64,000 nt of DNA from Zanthoxylum bungeanum (lineage: Eukaryota > Streptophyta > Magnoliopsida > Sapindales > Rutaceae). The position numbers and the translations under genes were made by a program. How positions within the stretch are numbered: position 1 is the first letter of the stretch; each line of letters starts with the position of its first letter. The stretch covers positions 124,001 through 188,000 of the forward strand of contig SKCR01038871.1 of the NCBI GenBank assembly GCA_019454045.1, read 5' to 3'. The notes below the pieces were generated by a model that made no database searches, had not been told where the DNA came from, and saw nothing but the letters and a program-made list of their open reading frames with translations. This document shows positions 9,999-22,098 of this stretch, one piece after another.

Positions 9999-10762
9999 GT
10001 AAGCTTAAGGAAAGTTTTAATTACAAGTACAAGAACAAGTATAAGCATAAGTAAAAGCTTGAGTAAGCTATATACAAGTAATTCTTGAGAGATTAACCTA
10101 AGTTAGAGAAGTATTTAGAGAAGCTTGTGAGGTATCTAAAATATTTTATTTATGAGAAATCACGATTAGATCTTGAAGTGAATCTTGATAGCATTGGAAA
10201 TCAAGGTTGGATCTTGAAGTCAAGCTTGCACACCTTTGAGGTTCTCCAACCATTTCAACAAATGAGAAGTATATTGGATCTTGCATCAAGCTTACTATGT
10301 AATGTTTGATCTTCTCCTAAGCTATGTTCATTTGTATATTAGATGCATGATCACATAGCTTAATGTTGAAATAAGGCTAATCAATTGTGTTAGGATATTT
10401 TAGAAGTATAAACACAACATGTTTATGTATTAGGTCAAAGATGTTAATGTTGGACATGGAACAATTAATAAGAGTTTGGAACTCTAGATTAAAGCTTAAA
10501 GTTATAGCTACCATTCTAGATTCAATTGACCACCTTTAGGTGAACTAGAATTGTTCATGAGACATTTCTAATTAGGATTCTAAAATGGTTTGTGATCAGA
10601 TTCGAACAAATACATATACGTATTTAGAATACATGTATACTAAAAACATGCGTTGATAGTGGTTATGAAGTTAAAATTGGGTTTTAAGTGTATTTGAAGT
10701 ATTGAGAGAAAATTGGAAGTGTTTAGTAATGTTTTGAAATGAAAAATCACTCACTACTTAAG

Positions 10763-10940
10763 TTGCGTCGCGACACAAATCATTTCGCGTCGCGACACAG
10801 AGCTGCGCATCGCGACACAGAGCTACGCGTCGCTACTCCTAGACTCCGACATCGCGACACGTCGTCGTTCACGTTCAACATGCTCTCGGCATTTTCGGTG
10901 GCATCGCGACTCCCAAGCACTTGTGTCGCGACTCCTACGG
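10763..10940 (+). repeat. Clustered TCGCGAC motifs
   Basis: Six copies of TCGCGAC plus one variant (TCGCTAC) occur in about 180 bp, usually within GCRTCGCGACACAGAG or CGCGACTCC. Spacing is irregular. The block is far GC-richer than its surroundings. Role unknown. Confidence 0.7.
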
Positions 10941-11052
10941 ACTCGTATCAAAATGTAGTTTTACATAAAAATATTTTAAAATACACTTATACTTGATATC
11001 CATGGGTTAGACCCACTTCTGCTATGCGGGGTACTGATCCGAACCTATGGGT

Positions 11053-11758
11053 TCCACAACTGCCCCAGCATATTCTTCTCTTATTCTTCTTTTAAATCCT
11101 TCGGTATCTCCATCTCATTTTCTATCAACTTTTCCATCGAATCATCCAACTTCAAATTGTTCATATCATTTGATTCTTTGATGGATGAGGTAAAAATTCT
11201 ATATTCCTTAGGAATAAACCTAATGATCTTATTTACCTGATCACTTATACTAATATTTTATCCTAAAGCACTTAGTGCATTTATTATAATGATGAATCTT
11301 GAAAACATATTCTCAACCTTTTCATCGGCTTTTATTTTAAAGTTATCCAATTGACACATGAACCGGTCGATCATTGACTCTTTAACTGACTAGTGTCTTC
11401 ATTGACCATCTCCAATGACTTCCAAAATTCACATGTATTTCCAAATTTCGAAAGTTTTTTTATTTGACTTCGATCAATAGCACAATATAAATGATTGAGA
11501 GCCTTCACATTTATGGACACTTCCATGTAATCCTCACCAGTCCATTTAAATTGTGGTTTATGAAACTCTACATTATTGCTATCTTTCTTCATTGTCACTA
11601 TATGCCTCCTTGATCATTTTGAAAGATTGCACATCAAAATCAATGAGGTAATTCAACATCCTCATCTTTCGATAGTTGTAATCGATTCCGGTGTCGAATA
11701 AAGGTCTATTTGTTGTAAATCTCTCGGCAAGATTTATTGTGTAGCTTGTAAAGGCCAT
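11053..11758 (-). pseudogene. gag: Copia gag (UBN2-type) remnant
   Basis: Reading leftwards from an ATG at 11758, translation gives a Gag N-terminus (MAFTSYTINL), then after a frame change a segment with FKWTGEDYMEVS and KALNHLYCAID (11598-11371). After further stops the typical helical Gag region follows (ENMFSRFIIIINALSALG, then KLDDSMEKLIENEM). At least two stops or frameshifts break it. It belongs with the PBS at 11795 and the LTR at 11814. The downstream part of the element is missing, cut at about 11052 by the interrupted LTR-like sequence. Confidence 0.8.
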
Positions 11759-11794
11759 GCTCTATTCTCAGATGATTAAGTCTTTGTTAAGAAT

Positions 11795-11811
11795 GCATCG
11801 TTTTGATACCA
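11795..11811 (-). other. Primer-binding site of the broken Copia element
   Basis: The minus strand reads TGGTATCAAAACGATGC, two bases from the LTR start at 11814. It shares TGGTATCA with the initiator-Met PBS and then differs, so primer identity is uncertain. Confidence 0.6.
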
Positions 11812-11813
11812 AA

Positions 11814-14800
11814 TGAAATCGCCTTCAAGTACACTTAAATAACAATTTTTATATACCCAAGAGGGGGGTGAATTGTGTAATTATCAAATTATATGGAATT
11901 AAATTCTTTTCGATTTTACGCTTATTAATTAGTAGCTTTTGTTAGGGTTGGTGCTCTGAGCGCCAATTTCTTATGTATTTCCCTGTAAATACTCTTGTAT
12001 ATATTTTATTAATGAATAAAATAAACAGTTTCTATAATATAAATTCTTTTATTATATGATAAAGACGTAAATGACCATAGAGTGATTGGTTATGATACAT
12101 TTGTAAAAGCGTTGCAACTGACATTGAGCAGTATCATAACAGTATCATTATTTAACTGTTTCTGGTCAAGGTTTACAATTACTTGGTCAGTAAGTAAACT
12201 CGCTGAGACTGGTACGTGTCGTATATTGGAATGTTGGATTCTAATGGTTTTTCAATGAACCATGAGTCTCGGGAGACTCGTATAGACACGTAGGTGTTTA
12301 TATCATATAATTATTGAACGACTCACTGAAGATTCTTAATAGATGGCACACCAACTTCAATAAGAATCTTCTCGGGTTGAGTGAGCATAGTGATCCTTTA
12401 ACTTGAGATACCACTGTGGATATATGAGGTATCCTCCACACTTTGATGACAGTCACGTCACCGATCTATTTAGATCAGACCTCCACTTGTTCGTCGAGTG
12501 TGGACTGATCCTCAGGATATCATGTGCGTATCAAGATATGATTCTTCAGTTCTGTGTACAGAGCATAAGTATCCATTATGGAATTAGCAATCTGTTAAAT
12601 CCATGAGCCTGTGTGTAGAAATCGATTCTAAGTGTTATTTTAAGAGATTGCTAATAGAATCATCAACGGGATTATACCTAAAGAGATTTGACGTTTATAT
12701 CTATATCTGTGGGATAATCCGGATATCTGTGACGGAAGGATTATACGTATGCAGTGAACTCGACCTGTATGATTCAAAGATTTTATCAGTGTTCATCATA
12801 ATTTACGGGTGGGTAGATTATGGACACGAAATTAGATTTCGTGACGAATATGCTTGAACCTAAAGAGTCTCACTAATGAAATATACTCGTAGAGCACTAA
12901 GGCAAATTTTATAAATAATAATGATTATTTATAAGTCGTTTAACGGTTAAATGATAATACATGTGTTTCAGATCTTTCGGCCATTTTTTAAATGTCGAAT
13001 TGTGATATTTAATATTTATTATTAATATATGTATTTTGATTATTTAATTTAAATATAATACATATATTTGAGATATTTATATTTAATTATTTGATTATTC
13101 AAAATTAAATAATTAAATTAATTAAATAATTAAATAATTAATATCTTATTTACTTTAATAAAGTAAGTTAAATGACACTTTTTAATTGGATTAATTGGCC
13201 TATTTTTATTGGATAAATTGACATGATTTAATTGGTTGATTTGTGATAAATATTAAAGCGCTTAATGATTTATAACCACAAATTTAATTAAATCTTTTTC
13301 CAATTATTTATTGAAATAAAAATGAAAACTTGGCCAATATTTTCCTATATTTTCGTGGCTTTTGAGAATAAATATATAAGCCATGTTTTCATTTTTTGTT
13401 TTATTACTCAAGAACCCTAAAATCAAAATACAAAGAGAGTTAGAGAGAAAAAGAAAGGAAAAGCTTGGAAAACTAAGGATTTTGTAAGTTTTTTCTCACT
13501 TTCTTCTTCACGGAAAATATTTCTAAGATTATAGGCTTCAACATGTGTAGCTTAGATTTTTATCTACTCTTTTGTGTATGTATTTTGATGGTTGGATACT
13601 TGATTGAAAGATGAAAGCATGTATATGTATAAAGAATGCTTAAAATTATTTATTAAGTTTTCTTTTTGCCATTTGATGGTTAGTTGTCATTCTAGAGTTA
13701 CTTAGCCACTCATAAATGACTTAGAATTATTCTTGAGTTATTTCATGATGGTGAGACTTATTTGATGTTGTGGGAATTGAATTAAAGTATTTAATTTAAT
13801 TAATTTAGTGTTAATTTTGTTAATTTATGAAATTATAAAATTAGGGTTCTTAACCTTCACCAAATTTGGGGCTTTTCATATATGTGATAAGATTTGATGT
13901 ATATATGATGTATATTAAATTTGGGAATTTTTGGATTTGATTTTGATATGTTTTGAACAAAAAAAGACCAAATTATAAATTCTTGAAAATATGGGGACCA
14001 TTCAACAATTTCTGGAAAATCAGTTTCTTTGAGTTGCAAATTGTATTTTCATGTATTAGACATGTATAAATCATTTTGGGATTGATTTGGAATCAATTAG
14101 AATTGTATTTGACAATTTTGGACTAAAATGACAAAAATACAAAGTTTTGGGGCTAAACGGTAATTACTGACAAATCTGATTTTTGGGTAAAAATTTCAGT
14201 TTTTAAGTATTGAGTAATTAAGATAAATTAGTTTATTTTAATTACCCAAGAAAAATTATTGAAATCAGAAAATTTTGATTTTCCGCGTTCTGCTGCGTTT
14301 ACCCGAATTAACGCTCAAATCCCCAACGGCTTTACCATTAAAGCTTAGAGGTCAATTTCTCAAAATAATGAATTCAACAATTAATTCTCAAAAATAATTT
14401 TCTAAACAATATTTATATGTAAAATAAAACTTGCAATAATTAAAAAGAGTAAGGGTTAGAGAAATTGACACTGTAATTTATAGTGGTTCGGCCAACAATG
14501 CCTATGTCCACTCCCATAAGCCGCATTTGAAGCTTTTCACTATATAAATGTGATCGCACACATTACACCGAGAGTTTTCTGTGGTTCACCCCAAATCAAG
14601 AGTTTTATGTGGTACACTCCAAATCTTTACACAAAAGTTTTATCACTTAGGTTCACTCTTTAATCTTTACAACCAAGTCACAATTTTGAGTATACTCACT
14701 CAACAAATGATTTCACTACCACAAGTGTTTAAGATTAGAAAGTTACAACACAACTTGGGTACTCACAAGGATTAAGAAGATTAAGAATGTGAGTTGCTAA

Positions 14801-15555
14801 CCCAAGTATCACAAGCTCAGTAAATGATAATGAAGTTGTAGTGTGTGAGCTTTCATTATGATGAAAGTTTAAGTTAATTCTCTTTTTTTGCCTTGAAAGA
14901 AAATGTATGAAGGTGCAAAAAGATGACAAAAATGAAATTGGGGCTCAATTTATAATGAAAGTGAAAACCACCTCAACTCTATGTTTTGAGACTGGTATGC
15001 CGGTCTACAGTGGCCAATATGTCGGTCATGGAATTTAAACGGTTATATGAATAAGACTGTTGAAGATTAAAACGCAGACCGACCAGATTACTGACTGGTA
15101 AAGTGGTTGGTATGCCTGTTAGCTAGTCGATATGGAGACCGATATGATCCGTCATGGTTCCAGTAGCTATGCAAACTCCAGATTAACTGTTATGAGAGAC
15201 TAATATGGAGTAGCTCGGTTCCAGAGAGCATGTAAATCTGCCCGAGGCAGAACATTGACACAAGCATGTCGATATCAGGGACCTGTATGTCGGTCTTAGT
15301 GCAGAAACTCGGGATTTGAAGATTTAAAAATATTTTTCACTTGACCCTAGTGTATTTATATGAATATGCACAAGTCCTATGAGCTTAGAGTGCTTAAATT
15401 ATCAACTCACTTACATTGAGAGTCATAAGCTATAAGACTACACTAAATATCTTCATTAAGCTCTTGAATCTTCATATCCATTTGTTTCGACATCTTTTTA
15501 TAATGCTCACGAATGCGCGTCGAAGTCTCTTACGTTACATTATCAAAATCTTTCA
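11814..15555 (-). repeat. 5' LTR of the broken Copia element, split by a solo LTR
   Basis: Starts TGAAATCGCC next to the PBS and most likely ends TCTTTCA at 15555, so both ends carry TGAAA/TTTCA. Without the 2.4-kb insertion at 11941-14328 and its TSD it is about 1.35 kb. The 3' LTR is not in the window. The distal third was copied again at 16698-17100 by the tandem duplication described separately. Short ORFs at 14581-14929 have no support. Confidence 0.6.
11941..14328 (+). mobile_element. 2.4-kb solo LTR inside the Copia LTR
   Basis: Begins TGTTAGGG and ends AATCCCCAACG (the usual final CA has become CG), flanked by perfect 5-bp TSDs gcttt at 11936-11940 and 14329-14333. No PBS, PPT or coding region is present, so it is a solo LTR left by recombination between two LTRs. 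A TATA box (TATATAAG, 13373-13380) on plus gives the orientation. Size suggests a Ty3-type element, but this is not proven. Small plus-strand ORFs at 12403-12857 show no domain. Confidence 0.8.
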
Positions 15556-18075
15556 CTGAATTCAATAGTGCTAACATCTATTATTTTGCCAACTCTTAAA
15601 CAATGAAAACCTGAGCCACATGCCACGTCTTACATAGCTATAGACCCATAATTTAAGCTACATTTGTCTTGAACCCATAATATATTATTTGATGTTTACA
15701 AAAAAAAAAAAAAATTAAAAAAAAAAGGAAGAAAGAAAGAAAATAGACGTAAGTGGCTTTTCAGATTCCTATCAGCGATGTCCTCAAATTTCCTTGTTTT
15801 AAGTTTTAAATTGTAATTTAATTTTTTTTTTTTTTTAAGATTCATGTTTTATTTCCTTGTTTCATTTAATTTTTAGACTTGATCATTCAATTAAAAAAAA
15901 ATATTGAAAAATTATCGATTTTTTTTTTTATCTTGACCTTTACTTTCAAAACTTACTTTTTAAAATTATTCTTTTACGCATTAAAAGTCAAAAATTTAAT
16001 GCTGAATGAATATTGATAGAATGTAACTATCATTAATAATAATGATTATAATTATAATTATATGGTTTTATTTTGTAATAGATAAGGTTTAGAAACATGT
16101 GAGTGATGTGATGGCAGCTACTAAATGGGTTTGCTTTGAAATATAAATAAAAATAGATCTAATTAGGCTGAATTAGTATAATAGTATGATCAGGGTTTTG
16201 TCACGTGATTTGATGATGTTAGGTTCAAAATTTGATATTGAAATCTCATATTCGAATTTAGAAAGTGTGTTTCTTATAAAAATCTGGGACAGCCGAGAAT
16301 TATACATACTTAACTTAAGTCCGAAAAAAATAATTTGACAATTAGATTTTTAACGATTCCAATAAATATATATATATATATATAGGCTTTGTCTTTAGTA
16401 AAGCTGGAACAAAACGGAAGCTACAAACTAGCTATTTTTTGCTTTAGGTCATAGAGTTCGACTTAATAAATAAAAGCAAAAGTTTGGGTTTAAAAATGAT
16501 AAAATTTGCGGCTCTTTTTTATGTGATTAGTTACGTTAGGGGGGTGGTAGTAGGTTCTTGCTTTATTATTATTATTATTATTTTTTCATGTTGTGCGTAC
16601 GTGGTAGTGCAACTCTAGCCATACATAAATAGTTCGAGTTCGATTCGTATTTGACGTGATTTGAAATCGATTTATTTGATAAATAAACTATTCAAATTCG
16701 AATAACTATGCAAACTCTAGATTGACCATTATGGGAAACCAATATGGAATAGTCCGGTTTCCAGAGAACATGCAAATATGTCCAAGGTAGAACGAGGACA
16801 CATGCATGCCAATATCAGGGACCGATATGCCGGTCTCAGTGCAGAAACTTAGAATTTGAAAATTTAAAATTATTTTTCATTTGACCCTAATGCATTTATA
16901 TGAATATACATGAGTCATGTGAGCTTAATGTGCTTAAATTATCAACTCATTTACATTGAGATCCATAAGTTACAAGACTATACTATATATCTTCATTAAA
17001 CTCTTGAATCTTCATATCTATTTATTTCGACATCTCTTTATAATGCTCACGAATGCGCGTCGAAATCTCTTAAATTGTATTATCAAAATCTTTCACATCT
17101 ATTATTTTGCCAACTCTCGAATAATATAAAACATGAGCCACATGCCACGTCTTACATAGCGGTCTTTATAGACCCATAATTTGAGCTACATTTGCTGGCT
17201 TTTCAGATTCCTATTAGCGATGTCCTCAAATTTAAAGTTCCTTTTTTTTTTATACATATATTTTAGTGAAGATTCATGTTTTATTTACTTGTTTTATTTC
17301 GGATAGGATTTATTATGCCGTAATAATTAATATATGTCTATTCCGGGCCTTTAGAATTTAGTGTAAAAAAGATTGTTAAAATCTTAATATGTAATTTAGA
17401 CTTGATCATTCATACAACAAATATTTTGAAAAATTATTGATTTTTTTTTATCTTCACCTTTACTCTCCATCAAATAGTTTTCCAGTCTAATTAACTAGCA
17501 AATTAAATTTATTCTTTTACGCATTAAAAGTCAAAAATTTAATGCTGAATGAATATTGATAGAATGTAACTATCATTAATAATAATAATAATATGGGATT
17601 TGTCCTTAGTAGATTTTTAATAATTCACCGTCCAAATTAATTTCAGTTTCTGAAAAGCTGGAACAAAAGGGAAGCTACATATATTAGCTATTTTTTGCTT
17701 TAGGTCATAGAGTTAGACTTAATATATAAAAGCAAAACTTTGGGTTTAAAAATGATAAAATTTGCTACTCTTTTTTTTGTGATTAGTTACGTAAGGGGGG
17801 TGGTAGTAGGTTATTGCTTTATTATTATTATTTATTTGCATGATGTGCATACGTGGTAGTGCAACTCTAGCCGTTGATAAATAGTTCGAATTTGACTCAT
17901 ATTATTCAAATTTAAAAATAATAATTCGATTATAAAACGAGTCCACCTCGCAAAACTTATATTTAAAAATGATATAATTTGTGACATTTATGTAATTAGA
18001 AACTCTAAGGGGAGGTGGTGGGTTGCTTTATTGTTTTTGTGCATGTGTATGTGTGTATGTGTACGTGATAGTGCA
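15165..18075 (+). repeat. Tandem duplication/triplication of the Copia LTR end and flank
   Basis: Unit 1 is about 15165-16690 and unit 2 about 16698-17890; both run from GCTATGCAAACTC through GAATGCGCGTCGAA, GCTGAATGAATATTGATAG and GGGGGGTGGTAGTAGG to GTGCAACTCTAGCC. A partial third copy, more diverged, covers about 17945-18075. Unit 1 has about 300 bp, including a SINE at 16195-16359, that unit 2 lacks; unit 2 has its own insert near 17298-17395. No gene is seen. Confidence 0.8.
16195..16359 (+). mobile_element. SINE family A, degenerate copy
   Basis: Contains the family landmarks in order: a tRNA-like head with a weak box B, GTTTCTTATAAAAATCTGGGAC, then ACTTAAGTCCG and TTTTTAACGATTCC. It is present in unit 1 but not in unit 2 of the local duplication. 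Confidence 0.55.
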
Positions 18076-18157
18076 AACGTGAAAGCTCAAAATTTTCAAC
18101 TTTTTTCTTTTCTTCTGAAATTACACTCTTGTGACATTACTTTGTTTGCAAAAACGG

Positions 18158-18714
18158 TAGGGGTGGCAAAACGAATCAACGAATCGAATTTGTATCGAAT
18201 CCTAAACGAATTGAATCAAAATGTGATGGATTCGTATTCGATTCGTTTATTAAACGAATCATAATATCAGGATTCGTATTTGATTCGTTTATTAAACGAA
18301 TCGAATACGAATATTTGTTTATTCGTTTAGTTATGATATTATTTAATAAAATAATTTACCACACTTGATTTACATTAATTCTTTATAAATATATACATAT
18401 GAAATATGTAATTAATATATTTACTAAAAATATATCACCAAATATCGAAAATATTACATTTTCTCTGGTAATTAGCTATAATTTCTCGAATCATAATTGA
18501 AAATTAATAAGAACTAGTAAATAAAAATAATAAAACGAATTCTAAACGAATAAATGAATCAATGAGCTTAAATTCGTATTCGATTCGTTTAATAAACGAA
18601 TCGAATCGAATTGACCCATTTATTAAACGAATCCATTATTTCAAACCCGTATTTCGCTTTGAAGCGAATCGAATCGAACGAATAAACGAATCCTGATCCA
18701 AATTGCCACCCCTA
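18158..18714. mobile_element. hAT-type MITE with ACGAATC end repeats, copy 1
   Basis: TIRs TAGGGGTGGCAA and TTGCCACCCCTA are flanked by 8-bp TSDs aaaaacgg (18150-18157) and aaaaactg (18715-18722), 7 of 8 identical. Both subterminal zones are packed with ACGAATC/GATTCGT in both orientations, forming local hairpins such as GATTCGTTTATTAAACGAATC around 18240-18300. No transposase is encoded; the ORF at 18031-18264 merely overlaps the end. TIR and TSD length indicate the hAT superfamily. A second copy is at 57701-58212. Confidence 0.85.
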
Positions 18715-18904
18715 AAAAACTGTGGGCCTTAATCCAAATTAGTTACCAACAAAAAGTTAATTTGATTAAAATGGATAATTAAAGAGATTCCCAAAGCAAC
18801 TAAATTACAAAACAGCACACGTCTTATCTCCACCTTCAAAAAGTACATAATTAACAATTTATCCAATGCTCTCATGACCACGAAATTGTGATGTTCCAAA
18901 TGTA

Positions 18905-19085
18905 GATCTTAGGCTGCGGCTTGACGGTTGTATAACTCAATATCTCACTTTGAGGTTTTTAGTTTGAATCAAAAAAATATGTTTCTTGTAAGAATCTGAG
19001 ACAGTTGAGAGTTTTACCTATTCCATTTAAGCCTTAAAATGATTATTTGATGGCGGGGTTCCAACGATTCTAAAAAAAAAATTTG
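18905..19085 (+). mobile_element. SINE family A copy
   Basis: Head with GGCTTGACGGTTGTATAACTC, then TTTCTTGTAAGAATCTGAGAC, CCATTTAAGCC and GGTTCCAACGATTC, ending in an A-rich tail at 19070-19081. Box B is degraded. No clear TSD found. Confidence 0.65.
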
Positions 19086-19506
19086 ATTCTATTAATTAGT
19101 TTTACATACCTCCTATTGCATAAAAGAACACTTGTTTAAATTTTCTCTATCAATTACTGACTTAGAAATGGCAAATTATATATTTTAAAGAATAAACAAT
19201 ATAAAAATAAATGTAAAAAAATCTGGAATTTCATACTCATATCCACCAAAATCTATCCGGGTCCGTATTTAGATTTTACCATCCCTAATTATTTGTAGTA
19301 ACTATCATGATTGGTATTCTAAAATAAGATAAATTCTAGAAATAATATATTTTCACACGGTGCTAAATGCTAATATACCTATAGTAAGAATCAAACGAAG
19401 GGTGGAATATGAACCAAATGCTAGGCACCGGGTCTTATTATTACTAGATGATGACCCGCGGGATATTCGGGACTCGTATCATAAGTGATAGATGTAATAG
19501 ATTAAT

Positions 19507-20058
19507 TGTTGGAAAACCTTTTGAAGTTCCCTAAAAGTTAATTAATTCCATTAATTAATTTGGCACTTCAAACGAAAGGTTTCATTAATGAATGATAAAT
19601 GGCATAATAAATGGCATACTTATCTATTTTATTTTCCCTCTATATATAGAGAGCATTGTTTTCATTTTAAGGAAGAGAAAAAGAGAAAGAAAAATAATAC
19701 ACCAAGCGCTTGGTACTTTTGCTCTGGTTTTCTTTGTTTTTTAGAAGAGTTCAAACACTTTTGTGGTTCGTTGGTAACGGGTTTTGGTGGTGCCTATACT
19801 CGTTCGTTTTCCTTTGTATCCTGGGAAACAATCGTCTCACGTTCTACTGTACCCTCGGTAGGGGACGAATTTGTTTTAAGGATATTGTTGACATCAACAA
19901 GCCTCGGAATAGAGAAGCAGTGGTTCGGTTCGGTTCCTTCAGTGCTCTGTGGGTCTGATTTCAGGGTCTGCCAAGAGGGTCTGCTGGGCTGAAAATTAAG
20001 CCTAATTCGGATTTCCTTGTAACTACCAATCATTGTATTTGATAATATTTGCACTACA
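19507..20058 (+). repeat. 5' LTR of the deleted Copia
   Basis: 552 bp, TG..CA ends. Contains a probable TATA region (CTATATATAGAG near 19640-19652) followed by a pyrimidine/purine-rich leader. ORFs at 19588-19992 and on the opposite strand are repeated in the 3' LTR with disruptions and are not supported. Confidence 0.9.
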
Positions 20059-20079
20059 GTCTTAAAACAAATTCGGTTT

Positions 20080-20559
20080 GTGGATATGGAAATCAATCCA
20101 AACACAGTTGATCCGATTGTGGCAGCCTCTTCGGCTGGTCAAAGTGTTGTGGCAGCCTCTTCGGCTGGCCAACATGCTTCAGCCTCTGGGCTTAATCTGG
20201 CAGCCTCTGGGGCTGGCCAAGGTGTTGCTGCCTCTATGGCTAGTCAACATGTTGGACATGTGAGCCATGTCAATCCTGTTGCTAAAAAACCTGAAAAATT
20301 CACTGGTCGGAATTTCAAAAGGTGGCAACAGAAGATGTTCTTTTACTTGACCACGTTGAACCTTGCGAAGTTCCTAAAGGAAGATGCTCATGTACCCGCG
20401 GAGGGTGAGATTGACATCCAAGTGATCAGTGTGATCGACGCTTGGAAACATTCTGAATTCCTATGTAGGAATTATGTGTTGAATGTGATAAGTGTATTTA
20501 TGTCAAAGAGACAGAAATTGGCTATGTCATTTTATGTCTCAACGTTGATAACATTTTGA
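20080..20559 (+). pseudogene. gag: Copia gag N-terminus fused to RT by deletion
   Basis: The ORF begins MDMEINPNTV, has three alanine/serine-rich repeats (AASSAGQ), then the Gag helical region KPEKFTGRNFKRWQQKMFFY and DAWKHSEFLCRNYVLN. Coding then jumps directly to sequence from the RT gene: in another frame 20540-20575 reads NVDNILIVGSN, the YVDD active-site region with the second aspartate changed to asparagine. The product could not act as a full Gag or as an RT. Confidence 0.85.
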
Positions 20560-21301
20560 TTGTCGGGAGTAATGTTAAAATGGTGAAATCTACCAAGAAT
20601 ATGCTGAAATCTAAGTTTGACATGAAAGACATGGGTCTTGCAAATGTCATTCTGGGAATAAAGATCTATAGAAATCCAGATTGACTTATTCTTGATCAGT
20701 CGCACTATGTGGACAGGATTCTTGGTAAATTCAACAGTGATGATTCTGCTGTGGCTAGAACTCTTTTAGATGTGCGTCTACACCTATCGAAGAATAGGGG
20801 AGAGAGTATATCTCAAGTAGAATACTCTAGAGTGATCGGGAGTTTGATGTACTTATCAAGTTGTACCAGGCCTGATATAGTCTGTACAGTAAACAAGCTC
20901 AGCAGATATATGAGTAATCCAGGGGTTGATCACTGGAAAACAATTGTAAGAGTACTTCAGTACTTACGTTTTACTCGTAGTTATGGGTTGCACTATCATA
21001 GATATCCAGCTGTAGTCGAAGGATACAGTGATGCTAATTGGATATCTGATATGAAAGACTCAAAGTCTACCAGTGGCTATGTGTTTACACTAGCAGGTGC
21101 AGCTATATCATGGAAATCCTCCAAACAGACTGTGATAGCCCGATCTACAATGGAATCAGAATTCATTGCATTAGATAAGTGTGCTGAAGAAGCAGAATGA
21201 CTTCGAAATTTTCTAGAGGATATTCCAAGTTGGCCTAAGCCAGTGCCACAATTTGCATTCATTGCGATAGTCAATCTGCAATTGGAAGGGCACATAACAA
21301 C

Positions 21302-21333
<32 letters not shown>

Positions 21334-21490
21334 GAGACATAATACCGTTAGACAATTACTCTCTACTGGAGTTATTTCGATTGACTATATAAAGTCAAAG
21401 GATAACATTGCGGATCCGCTAACCAAATGGTTAAACAGAGAGTTAGTTGAGAAATCATCGAGGGGAATTGGACTAAAGCCCGTTAGATAA
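20560..21490 (+). pseudogene. pol: Copia RT C-terminus and RNase H remnant
   Basis: After a stop where the family normally has glycine (about 20682), the reading continues from 20709 with RT thumb residues ([23 protein letters not shown]) and RNase H (GYSDANW, then [14 protein letters not shown] and STMESEF). A TGA at 21198-21200 replaces a conserved tryptophan codon. About 35 bases later a one-base insertion shifts the frame; the C-terminus resumes as HCDSQSAIGRAH and the ORF 21302-21490 (DNIADPLTK). At least three lesions make it non-functional. Confidence 0.88.
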
Positions 21491-22087
21491 ATGTTGATTA
21501 CGAAGGAAAACCCAACCTTGTTGACTGGAGATCCCAAGATCTAGGTTCAATGGGACAACCCACTCGTAAAAGACATAATTGGTTCACTGTGGGGGTTACC
21601 CCCTAGTCCATTCCTATGGTAAACTGAAACAGTGATGCTCGTATGGATAGAGGTTAAGCAAAGGCTTTTAATGATTCTTATGCATCGGGAATCCGAGCGG
21701 AGTATTACGAGATACTCTTAAATAAGAAATCACCTATGTGAGAGAGAAGTGAGGCCGCTTCAAAGGGAATTGTATGGGGCACAATTCTTAGAAGCTCTTG
21801 CATAACCAGGCAGATGTTCATGGCCAAAATGAACATAATCATGAGAACTCAGATGTGTTAAGTAAAACATATGTGTGATATATGTTTTCCATTTACATGA
21901 ACGGCAGTACAGTTCAATGACATCGCGTCCACTGTTAGCCAGTAAATAGATATATTTTCACAATGGAAGGTTCAAAGGCTGAGGCCTACCTATCCTATGC
22001 ATGTGTTGAACCGTTGAACTCTTCTAGGTCAAAATAAAATATTTCTAAAATATTTTTGTTATTTGACGGGTTTCGCCAATTTCATTC

Positions 22088-22098
22088 ATGTGGGGGAT
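22088..22098 (+). other. Polypurine tract of the deleted Copia
   Basis: ATGTGGGGGAT immediately upstream of the 3' LTR, a typical Copia PPT. Confidence 0.8.

Larger units (their letters stand above)
9985..11052 (+). mobile_element. Right part of an interrupted LTR-like sequence with TATA box and TCGCGAC repeats
   Basis: Continues from 1-178 across the 9.8-kb insertion. A TATA box (TATAAATA, 9991-9998) is followed by about 1 kb without a credible gene. A cluster of TCGCGAC-type motifs lies at 10763-10940. At about 11052 the sequence changes abruptly to the minus-strand Copia gag, with TTCCACA as the last bases, consistent with an LTR end in CA. The element class is not established; the 3' part of a Ty3-type LTR is the best guess. 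Confidence 0.4.

Noticed and set aside
12403..12857. Two adjacent plus-strand ORFs (67 and 84 aa)
   Set aside because: They fall inside the 2.4-kb solo LTR, with no domain similarity recognised.
19588..20105. ORFs of 134 aa (+) and 103 aa (-) in the Copia LTR
   Set aside because: The duplicate LTR has frameshifts in both, and the region is LTR promoter/leader.
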